NCBI GenBank assembly: GCA_938003565.1
Contig: CALKYB010000099.1
Location: 1-11,410 of the forward strand
DNA from: an uncultured bacterium
GTDB lineage: Bacteria; Bdellovibrionota_C; UBA2361; SZUA-149; CALKYB01
DNA: 11,410 nt
Reading direction: 5' to 3'
Part shown: piece after piece, positions 6,005-11,410 of the stretch
Numbering within the stretch: position 1 is the first letter of the stretch
Layout: each line of letters starts with the position of its first letter
Program-made: the position numbers and the translations under genes
Notes under the pieces: generated by a model
The model's input: only the letters and a program-made list of their open reading frames with translations
Told to the model about the DNA's origin: nothing
Databases searched by the model: none

Positions 6005-8398
6005 CTAGAATTCATCTGAAGCAAGATAGTCTCTTGGCAGTTCAATGTCCTGAGCCGAATGAGTAGGTTCGGTACCAATTTTGAAATACTCTAAAAATCC
6101 ATCCGGGTTCTTGTCAGAAACGGTTCTGCCGGTATAGGCATTAATCTTGAGAGGTATTACACCATCTGGAATTTCGAAGTCTAGCTTAGGCTCGTCTTTA
6201 AGAAACTCTTCCATAAAGTACAAAAAGATTGGTGCGGCTGCTTTTCCCCCAGTCTCCCACTTTCCAATAGTTCGCTTAGTATCAAAACCTACCCAGGCAC
6301 CAGCGGCCCATTCAGGGGTGTAGCCAATAAACCAAGCATCCATTTGATCGTTAGTAGTGCCAGTTTTCCCAGCTACTGGACGCTCTAGTTTTTTCAAAAT
6401 TTGGGCTGTCCCTCTCTCAACCACGCCTTTCATCATATTAGCCATAAGAAAAGCACTCTCTTCGCTAATGACTTTCTTTTGGCCAGGATGTTGCTGATAA
6501 AGAATTCTACCATCTCTATCTTTAATACTCTTAATAATCAGTGAATCAGGCAAATAGCCTCCTGCCGGAAAAGTACTATAAGCACGAACCATTTCAATTA
6601 GTTTAACTTCCGGAGTACCAAGCGCAATCGACATATTACGACTTATGGGCGTAGTGATACCTAAATCTCTAGCATATTTAATCCCCGTGCTAACTCCAAC
6701 TCGTTTCAAAAGATGGACCGAAACTACATTTCTAGACCGTTGTAAGGCAGTCCGAAGAGTAATTGGCCCAATAAACTTTCTGTCATAGTTCTGAGGTGAC
6801 CAGATTTCTCCAGTTCCATCTTTCATTGAAATGGGAGAGTCCGGAACAATCGTCGCTGGGGTATAACCTAAGCGTTCTACAGCAGCTAGGTATATGAATG
6901 GCTTAAAGGAAGAACCAGGTTGCAACTCACCTTGAGTAGCTCTATTAAACTGGCTCTTTTCGAAATCAAAGCCACCGATGATTGCTTTAACCTCACCAGA
7001 CAGAGCATTTGCCACACTAAAAGCAGCTTGAACCTGCGGAGTCTGGCTTAGTAAAAAAGGAGCACTTTTTGAAGTATCAGTATAAACTCCCTCTTTTATC
7101 TTTTTAGGATCTAGTGAAACTTCAATTACTGAGCCTCTTTTCAAAAGTTTCAGTGGGCGCACCTTCACAGTGCTTTCCTTACCTGTTCTCTTATTTCGCT
7201 TAAGCAGCTTAGTGGCCCAGGCCTCTTTGGCAAAGCTAACTTCACCATTAAAGTATCCAACCCGACAGTTAGCAGATTTATTCTTAAAGCTAACCTCACT
7301 AACAACACACTTGTAAAGCTTACCCTCTTTTAGCTCTTCTCCAATCGCAAGTATTTGTTTTGAATTAAGTTCGTCAATTTCAGAGTCATCTGCCAAAGTC
7401 TTTCTCGGACCTCGCCAACCTCTTCGTCGATCAACCTCAACAAGACCTCGTCTCACAGCTTTCTCAGCAAGACGATAAACATTTGAATCCGCCGTTGTCT
7501 CAACAACATATCCACCAGGACTGGCCGGAGATAAATTCGGATCAATCTGCCGTAACCTATCCTCTAGGACGCTTACAGCATGAGAGGCAAAGTAAGGCAT
7601 GCTGTGATAGGTTTTAGATTCAGGCGGAAATATTTCTAGCTCTTGATCTTTGGCTTCTTGATACTCATCTTCAGTAATGAAGTCATTTTGCAGCATCTGA
7701 CGTAGAACATATTGCTGTCTACCTAAAGCTAGTTCTCGATTGCTTGGTTTAGTGTATCGACTGGGCTGTTTGGGCAAAGCCGCGATATAGGCAGCCTCAG
7801 CAATGGTAAGATCTTCAAGCTCTTTCTGAAAATGAACTCGCGCCGCAGCCTTAACTCCATGAGCTGTTTGACCTAAAAATATCTCGTTTAAATATATGGA
7901 AAGTATTTCATCTTTGGTAAGAGACTTCTCAAGTCGAAAAGACAAAATAGCCTCTTTGGCTTTACGGGTAAAAGTTTTCTCCCTAGTCAATAACAATGAC
8001 TTTACTACTTGCTGGGTTATAGTCGAGGCTCCTTGCTTTTTCCCTCCACCTCTCCAGTTAGCATAAACAGCCCTAATAATGCCCCTAACATCTATGCCTG
8101 GATGTTCATAAAAACTAGCATCCTCTGCAGCAAGAAAAGCATGCTTAACTAGAGCAGGTATTTCCTCAAAGCTAACTGGATACCTGCGCTCTTCATAGAC
8201 TTCTGCCATCAGAACGCCGTCATCAGATAGAATTGTTGTAACCCCCTTAGGCTTATAGTCACCGATTCTCTCAATCTGGGGCAAGTCACGAGTCAATCTG
8301 GTGTAATAGTAATAACCAACACCTCCACCAACTAGTAAGCTAAAAAAGCCAACTACCAGACAAAATATAAAGCAAAATTTTATGAACTTCCGGATCAC
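6005..8398 (-). CDS. Class A penicillin-binding protein 1A (bifunctional transglycosylase/transpeptidase)
   Basis: The enzyme polymerises lipid II into glycan strands and cross-links them in the periplasm while anchored in the inner membrane. The 797-residue protein has an N-terminal membrane segment at about 7-32. The GT51 transglycosylase domain follows, with AEDASFYEHPG (catalytic E92), GASTITQQVVKSLLL at 123-137 and a KDEILSIYLNEIFLG block at 162-176. Residues about 320-430 form the basic OB-like insert typical of PBP1A. The transpeptidase domain has GSSFKP with the acyl-enzyme serine S496 and K499 (SxxK), SRN at 555-557 (SxN) and KTGT at 678-681. All catalytic residues are intact and the length fits the family. 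The start is GTG at 8398-8396; there is no strong ribosome-binding site (a GGGG lies about 11 bases upstream). It is preceded by a 469-base repeat-rich interval and followed closely by the cyclophilin gene. mrcA or ponA would be the usual symbol; I leave it open. Confidence 0.95.
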   Translation of the reverse strand: MIRKFIKFCFIFCLVVGFFSLLVGGGVGYYYYTRLTRDLPQIERIGDYKPKGVTTILSDDGVLMAEVYEERRYPVSFEEIPALVKHAFLAAEDASFYEHPGIDVRGIIRAVYANWRGGGKKQGASTITQQVVKSLLLTREKTFTRKAKEAILSFRLEKSLTKDEILSIYLNEIFLGQTAHGVKAAARVHFQKELEDLTIAEAAYIAALPKQPSRYTKPSNRELALGRQQYVLRQMLQNDFITEDEYQEAKDQELEIFPPESKTYHSMPYFASHAVSVLEDRLRQIDPNLSPASPGGYVVETTADSNVYRLAEKAVRRGLVEVDRRRGWRGPRKTLADDSEIDELNSKQILAIGEELKEGKLYKCVVSEVSFKNKSANCRVGYFNGEVSFAKEAWATKLLKRNKRTGKESTVKVRPLKLLKRGSVIEVSLDPKKIKEGVYTDTSKSAPFLLSQTPQVQAAFSVANALSGEVKAIIGGFDFEKSQFNRATQGELQPGSSFKPFIYLAAVERLGYTPATIVPDSPISMKDGTGEIWSPQNYDRKFIGPITLRTALQRSRNVVSVHLLKRVGVSTGIKYARDLGITTPISRNMSIALGTPEVKLIEMVRAYSTFPAGGYLPDSLIIKSIKDRDGRILYQQHPGQKKVISEESAFLMANMMKGVVERGTAQILKKLERPVAGKTGTTNDQMDAWFIGYTPEWAAGAWVGFDTKRTIGKWETGGKAAAPIFLYFMEEFLKDEPKLDFEIPDGVIPLKINAYTGRTVSDKNPDGFLEYFKIGTEPTHSAQDIELPRDYLASDEF

Positions 8399-8420
8399 GA
8401 GTTTAGAAACCCCAACTTAA

Positions 8421-8435
8421 AAGCGAAGAATGAAT
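8421..8435. repeat. 15-base direct repeat, copy 1 of 2
   Basis: AAGCGAAGAATGAAT occurs here and again at 8629-8643, 208 bases apart. This copy overlaps an inverted repeat: TGAATAC at 8431-8437 and GTATTCA at 8441-8447. It lies only 23 bases upstream of the PBP1A start codon. Confidence 0.75.
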
Positions 8436-8447
8436 ACACGGTATTCA
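8431..8447. repeat. Inverted repeat, 7-base arms, 3-base centre
   Basis: TGAATAC (8431-8437) and GTATTCA (8441-8447) are perfect reverse complements around ACG. The short centre suits a DNA-level protein-binding dyad or a tight hairpin in the PBP1A leader. Confidence 0.6.
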
Positions 8448-8480
8448 CGATAGCCTCTCTGTGACAAAAAACGAACACCC

Positions 8481-8506
8481 GTCTAATTTTACTTGTAAAA
8501 TTAGAC
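8481..8506. promoter_or_regulatory. Perfect 12+12 base palindrome upstream of PBP1A (candidate operator or hairpin)
   Basis: GTCTAATTTTAC (8481-8492) and GTAAAATTAGAC (8495-8506) are exact reverse complements with only TT between. A perfect 24-base dyad is far beyond chance in a window this size. It sits 82 bases upstream of the PBP1A start. The almost absent spacer favours a dimeric regulator's operator; as RNA it would make an 11-pair stem with a four-base loop. On the minus strand a T6 run follows only after nine further bases, so it is not a standard terminator. Confidence 0.6.
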
Positions 8507-8628
8507 CAGAAACTAATATGAATTCACATAAGCTGCCAAAAACGTCTAGTTTTTGACAATTGAAAGTAATAATACCACTACCGTAAAATATCGTTTTTAC
8601 ACTCTCTCTACCACCGTGAATTCATACG

Positions 8629-8643
8629 AAGCGAAGAATGAAT
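8629..8643. repeat. 15-base direct repeat, copy 2 of 2
   Basis: This is the second copy of AAGCGAAGAATGAAT. On the minus strand it is also bracketed by complementary arms, AATTCAT and ATGAATT, so both copies sit beside a small hairpin. Confidence 0.75.
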
Positions 8644-8694
8644 TACAAGGTCCACAATCCAAACTTCCTCCTGTAGACAACTACTATAGCTACC

Positions 8695-8723
8695 ACTTTA
8701 ACCTTGAACTTTTGGTTTTGCAA
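8695..8723 (-). promoter_or_regulatory. Candidate sigma-70-like promoter reading toward PBP1A
   Basis: On the minus strand TTGCAA (8723-8718) is followed after exactly 17 bases by TAAAGT (8700-8695), four of six matches in each box. A second possible -10, TATAGT, lies just downstream at 8688-8683 but has no good -35. The match is modest, and the interval is AT-rich enough to produce it by chance. Confidence 0.3.
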
Positions 8724-8727
8724 AAGG

Positions 8728-8835
8728 TAAGCGTTCACGGGTCTAAAAAAATTGTTTGGCAAAAGAACTCCTAACCTAATCAGATCCTACTCACAGCCAA
8801 AATCTAGTCGGTTTAGTAGATTTTGTGAACGCTTA
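8728..8835 (-). repeat. Nested inverted repeats: 11-base arms enclosing further stems
   Basis: On the minus strand TAAGCGTTCAC (8835-8825) pairs perfectly with GTGAACGCTTA (8738-8728) across 86 bases. Directly against the first arm lies a second perfect hairpin, AAAATCTA (8824-8817) with TAGATTTT (8806-8799). A third pair, TTTGGC/GCCAAA (near 8801-8796 and 8762-8757), overlaps the second by a few bases, so the two could be alternatives. The set begins 33 bases after the DUF4340 stop. It could be a 3' structure or terminator region, or a structured RNA. Confidence 0.5.
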
Positions 8836-8867
8836 GTTTCCTTCACCCCAACAAGAGCCTCTTTGGG

Positions 8868-10397
8868 TCAATTGGACCTAAGAAGGTTTAACAACTTGGA
8901 TTTCTCTCCTGCCGCTATTACAGCTGGGACTAACTTTCCATTTCCAGCGTCGACTAGCGCATAATCGGGAGAATCTTCAGTTGAAGACTCAGAATCCTTA
9001 GGTGTATTTGAGCCAGAACCTGGCGCAACCGTTACAGATCCACCGAAGATAAGACTGACCTTTTCAATTTCCTTAGAACTAGGCTCCTCCAAAGCAGATT
9101 GACTAGCTTGCCTCGTAACTCCTAGCACAATTTCCAATGTAGGCTCTTTGAAGCTCTGACCCGGTATACCCTCTCCGCTTTTTCCTAAATAAGTTAAAAC
9201 TCGCAGGCTTTTTAGAACCTCTAGGAGTTTTTTGATCTTTCTCGGATCTACACCTCGATCTCCATTGGTATCATTGTTTCTCCAAGCGCTTCGAGAAAAA
9301 TTAAAACTAGCAGGGCCTGACACGTCCGTACCACTGACGGATAACTCTAAAATTCGGCCTGAGATGTCGTTAAAAGGAGTTAAGTCTCTTAGAAGATGCA
9401 AGGGTTTTAGAAACTCTCGATAACTTGGGAGTTCTGTTCTATATACAGTGTCTGCCCTATTGGTGCGAAAATAATAATGCTTCTCCGCCGAAACAAAATC
9501 AGAATCTAAAACAGATTCACTAACCTCTACAATCTGCTCTCCAAAATAGATTCTCAAAGGATCTTTATCTGATTTCTTTTCCCCACTCTGTAAAGAAATA
9601 CTTAACAACTCCGGGGCCAAACCTAAGCCAGACAGTTCTGTAACACCTACGTCGAGAATTTCATCAACGGTAATACCCCTCCAACGCTTGAGTTTTGAAG
9701 CTATAACTTCTCCATCAAGAAGCACTTCCTCTTCCTCACTCCGATACAACCATCGACCATCTAGTTTCTTATCAATGGTAGCAACACTAATTCCTCGCTT
9801 CACGACAATTGAGTCAATAGATTCAACCTCAAATCCTACCGGCCTCTTGTTACGAAAATCAAAAACATCTTTCATTAAGGAGAGGGCCAAGTCCCCATCT
9901 ATTATTTTTATCTCTTGACCTTCTTTATCAACCTTCATCAAATATCGCCGGCCACTAATATTGACCACACCACCGTAAAGCCAAGTTTCTTGCGCAAAAG
10001 AACTACCAGGAAAAGTGCCTTCCAAGGAGAATGAAAACTTTGTATCCACAAATCCAAAATCCTTAGCAGCCCCCTCAACCTCAGAGCGCTTAATTGTGTT
10101 TAATACCTTCAGGGAAGATAGGCTATCAAGCAACGCCTCGACGACATCTTGCTCAGCGAGCTCACGAACCGGCGACTCTAAAAACCACAACTCACCTGAT
10201 CCGGTTCGAGAAAGAGCTATCTCTCTATCACTATGAGTCAACCTTAAACTAGATAGATTACTAATTTTATCCGCTGAGAATAGAATCGCGTCAGAAGATT
10301 TGGACTGCCCTGGACTTTCTCTGGTCTCAGTTGCGTATAAGAAATAGCCAAGGAGTATAGCCAGCAAGCCTAGGAAAACAAACTTATTGCGACTCAT
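8868..10397 (-). CDS. DUF4340 domain-containing protein
   Basis: The 509-residue protein has one N-terminal membrane segment (about residues 5-22, after MSRNK) and a large, presumably extracytoplasmic, remainder. The remainder shows the DUF4340 pattern: repeated beta-alpha units with blocks such as ISNLSSLRLTH, DGRWLYRSEEEEVLLDGEVIASKL and VDEIL, then a later LEIVLG and an ALVDAGNGKLVPA tail. A Ser/Pro/Glu-rich low-complexity stretch lies near 455-475. The molecular function of DUF4340 is unknown; genes of this type usually follow GldG-like and ABC-permease genes. Here the ATG start overlaps the GldG-like stop by four bases (ATGA at 10397-10394), so the two are translationally coupled and probably work in one envelope complex. 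No catalytic motif is visible. It is the last gene of its operon before the long repeat-rich interval. Confidence 0.85.
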   Translation of the reverse strand: MSRNKFVFLGLLAILLGYFLYATETRESPGQSKSSDAILFSADKISNLSSLRLTHSDREIALSRTGSGELWFLESPVRELAEQDVVEALLDSLSSLKVLNTIKRSEVEGAAKDFGFVDTKFSFSLEGTFPGSSFAQETWLYGGVVNISGRRYLMKVDKEGQEIKIIDGDLALSLMKDVFDFRNKRPVGFEVESIDSIVVKRGISVATIDKKLDGRWLYRSEEEEVLLDGEVIASKLKRWRGITVDEILDVGVTELSGLGLAPELLSISLQSGEKKSDKDPLRIYFGEQIVEVSESVLDSDFVSAEKHYYFRTNRADTVYRTELPSYREFLKPLHLLRDLTPFNDISGRILELSVSGTDVSGPASFNFSRSAWRNNDTNGDRGVDPRKIKKLLEVLKSLRVLTYLGKSGEGIPGQSFKEPTLEIVLGVTRQASQSALEEPSSKEIEKVSLIFGGSVTVAPGSGSNTPKDSESSTEDSPDYALVDAGNGKLVPAVIAAGEKSKLLNLLRSN

Positions 10398-11410
10398 TGG
10401 TTTCTAGACCACCAAAAATAGAAACCGAATAAAACAATAGCCTCTGGAATAAAGATTACGGTCAAGACAAACATCATATTAAACTGATTCGCCGTGATTC
10501 CAGAAAGTGAATTGCGAAGTGTTCTAGATCTAATAGTTACCCGATCCTCTTGACCTAGAACCCAGTTGAGACCATTGAGAAACAAATCTCGATTAAATAA
10601 CAAACGAATGTTCGCATTGTTTACGAAATCACTATCTCCAAAAACCAAAAGCCTAGTCGACTTATCTTCATAAGCAACAGCAAGCGGACGAGGACCAGGC
10701 AAGTCTCGATCAGTCAGTTCAGCCGCAGACTGCTCTCCATACAATAAGTCCTGATTTGTCTCTCCCCAAGACTCTTTAGAGGTATACAACAACTCTGTTA
10801 ACTTATCTTTGAGCTTGGAGTTCTTCTTAATTCTCACTGAGGTAGCAACGTCAAATACAGTGGACTCATTAAAGCCTTGGTTCACCGGATGATCAGCGTA
10901 AGTATCAACTCGAGGTCTAACACCCAAGCTCGGTCCTTCTCGAGTTTTTAGTCCTGGTTCGATAATAGTATCTTCCCCGGCAACAATTCCAAAGTTCCGC
11001 AAAAGCGAATAAACATCAGCTGGACCTCGAGGATCTAAAAGAAAAAGAGCCTTTCCCCCATTGTTTATATAGTTGAGAATATGTTTTCTCTCTTCTGCGA
11101 GAAGTCCTGTAGTGGGTGAGGCCAAAATCAAAGCATTAGCATCTGCGGGAATACCTCCATTACTAGTCATTAGCAATTTATTTAACTCAACATTTTCCCC
11201 CGCTATCGCTTCTTTCAAAAAGATAAATCCGGACTCTGTTTGATCAGATAATTTCGGCTCTCCGTGACCCGCGAGGTAGTAGACTTTCTTACCTTCACCT
11301 CGCTCTAGTCTAATAATACCGTTGACTATATTTTGCTCATCTATGCCTCGGACTATACGGACTTGTTTGTCGATACTGGGATCTTCGTAGGAAAAAACTA
11401 CCGTTGCATT
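10394..11410 (-). CDS. GldG-like ABC-transporter-associated protein, C-terminal part (partial)
   Basis: The reading frame is open to the window edge, giving 338 residues without the N terminus. A TTG at 11218 is only an internal codon. The visible part has YYLAGHGEP near residues 45-53, the hallmark GHGE of GldG-type proteins. Next comes the GIFT/IFT52-like fold segment PADANALILASPTTGLLAEE followed by NGGKALFLLDPRG, and a later FGDSDFVNN. It ends with one membrane helix (FNMMFVLTVIFIPEAIVLFGFYFWW) and a short basic tail. In Bacteroidetes GldG acts with GldF and GldA in an ABC system needed for gliding; in other phyla the role of this family is unknown and no gliding function should be assumed. 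The missing N terminus should hold another membrane segment, and permease and ATPase genes would be expected upstream. It is coupled to DUF4340 by ATGA. Confidence 0.88.
   Translation of the reverse strand, partial: NATVVFSYEDPSIDKQVRIVRGIDEQNIVNGIIRLERGEGKKVYYLAGHGEPKLSDQTESGFIFLKEAIAGENVELNKLLMTSNGGIPADANALILASPTTGLLAEERKHILNYINNGGKALFLLDPRGPADVYSLLRNFGIVAGEDTIIEPGLKTREGPSLGVRPRVDTYADHPVNQGFNESTVFDVATSVRIKKNSKLKDKLTELLYTSKESWGETNQDLLYGEQSAAELTDRDLPGPRPLAVAYEDKSTRLLVFGDSDFVNNANIRLLFNRDLFLNGLNWVLGQEDRVTIRSRTLRNSLSGITANQFNMMFVLTVIFIPEAIVLFGFYFWWSRNQ

Larger units (their letters stand above)
8399..8867. other. 469-base gene-free interval rich in inverted and direct repeats
   Basis: No convincing gene lies between the DUF4340 stop and the PBP1A start; the open frames here lack recognisable motifs. 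The interval is AT-rich and holds at least seven repeat structures, listed separately where strong. Smaller ones are CAAAAAC/GTTTTTG (8537-8543 with 8549-8555) and GTAAAA/TTTTAC (8583-8588 with 8595-8600). A distant inverted pair TATGAATTCAC/GTGAATTCATA lies at 8518-8528 and 8616-8626. It must contain the end of the GldG/DUF4340 transcript and the leader of the PBP1A transcript. Confidence 0.8.

Noticed and set aside
6016..6078. Upstream extension of the cyclophilin into the PBP1A gene
   Set aside because: It would overlap PBP1A coding sequence by 74 bases and place 28 residues before a clear signal peptide; ATG 5994 fits better.
8553..8558. Perfect TTGACA -35 box on the plus strand
   Set aside because: No -10-like hexamer at 16-19 bases downstream, no plus-strand gene to serve, and it lies in the arm of the 8537-8555 inverted repeat.
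8743..8752. T7 run on the minus strand as an intrinsic terminator for the DUF4340 transcript
   Set aside because: No GC-rich hairpin lies immediately upstream of the run; only a 3-base TTG/CAA pair is visible.
8553..8964. Plus-strand open frames in and beside the repeat-rich interval
   Set aside because: No recognisable motifs, no ribosome-binding sites, low-complexity composition, and part overlaps the DUF4340 gene antisense.
1..11410. tRNA, rRNA, CRISPR arrays, transposases and prophage genes
   Set aside because: No T-loop-like motifs in gene-free DNA, no regularly spaced repeats and no mobile-element protein motifs were seen on either strand.

Overview
The window looks like core chromosome of a Gram-negative bacterium of moderate-to-low GC (about 40-45 % by eye). 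Evidence for a Gram-negative: a cyclophilin with a cleavable signal peptide (periplasmic type), a class A PBP of the PBP1A type, and a GldG/DUF4340 pair of the kind common in deltaproteobacteria-like and Bdellovibrio-like lineages and in Bacteroidetes. I cannot name the taxon. Every supported gene is on the minus strand, so transcription runs from high to low coordinates. I see no tRNA, rRNA, CRISPR array, transposase or attachment site. Start codons are often GTG or TTG, and clear Shine-Dalgarno sequences are sparse.

Reading in the direction of transcription. (1) 11410-8868: the C-terminal part of a GldG-like membrane-anchored protein and a DUF4340 protein, translationally coupled by an ATGA overlap. 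They probably form the tail of an ABC-transporter operon. (2) 8867-8399: a 469-base gene-free interval packed with inverted and direct repeats, including a perfect 12+12 palindrome and a nested set of arms that could fold as one RNA element. (3) 8398-5425: a complete bifunctional PBP1A and a periplasmic cyclophilin, 10 bases apart. (4) 5402-2024: a BioF-like protein, BioA and BioD, i.e. a biotin block. bioA and bioD are coupled by a TTGA stop/start overlap. (5) 1996-375: an unrecognised 146-residue protein and a spore-photoproduct-lyase-family radical SAM protein, coupled by a one-base overlap. (6) 271-1: the first 90 codons of secA, which run off the window edge.

The most interesting item is the BioF-like protein. 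It has the fold signature of an alpha-oxoamine synthase over its whole length and sits where bioF should be. However, the PLP-binding lysine is histidine, the DEAH-type histidine is phenylalanine, and the histidine that stacks on PLP is serine. It therefore looks like an intact pseudoenzyme, or an enzyme with altered chemistry, inside a biotin operon. It recalls the non-catalytic LCB1 subunit of eukaryotic serine palmitoyltransferase. BioA and BioD beside it keep their catalytic residues, so the pathway downstream of KAPA looks functional; who makes KAPA is the open question. Secondary points are an SPL-family protein that seems to lack the H-donor cysteine of true spore photoproduct lyase, its coupled unknown partner, and the repeat-rich interval upstream of PBP1A.
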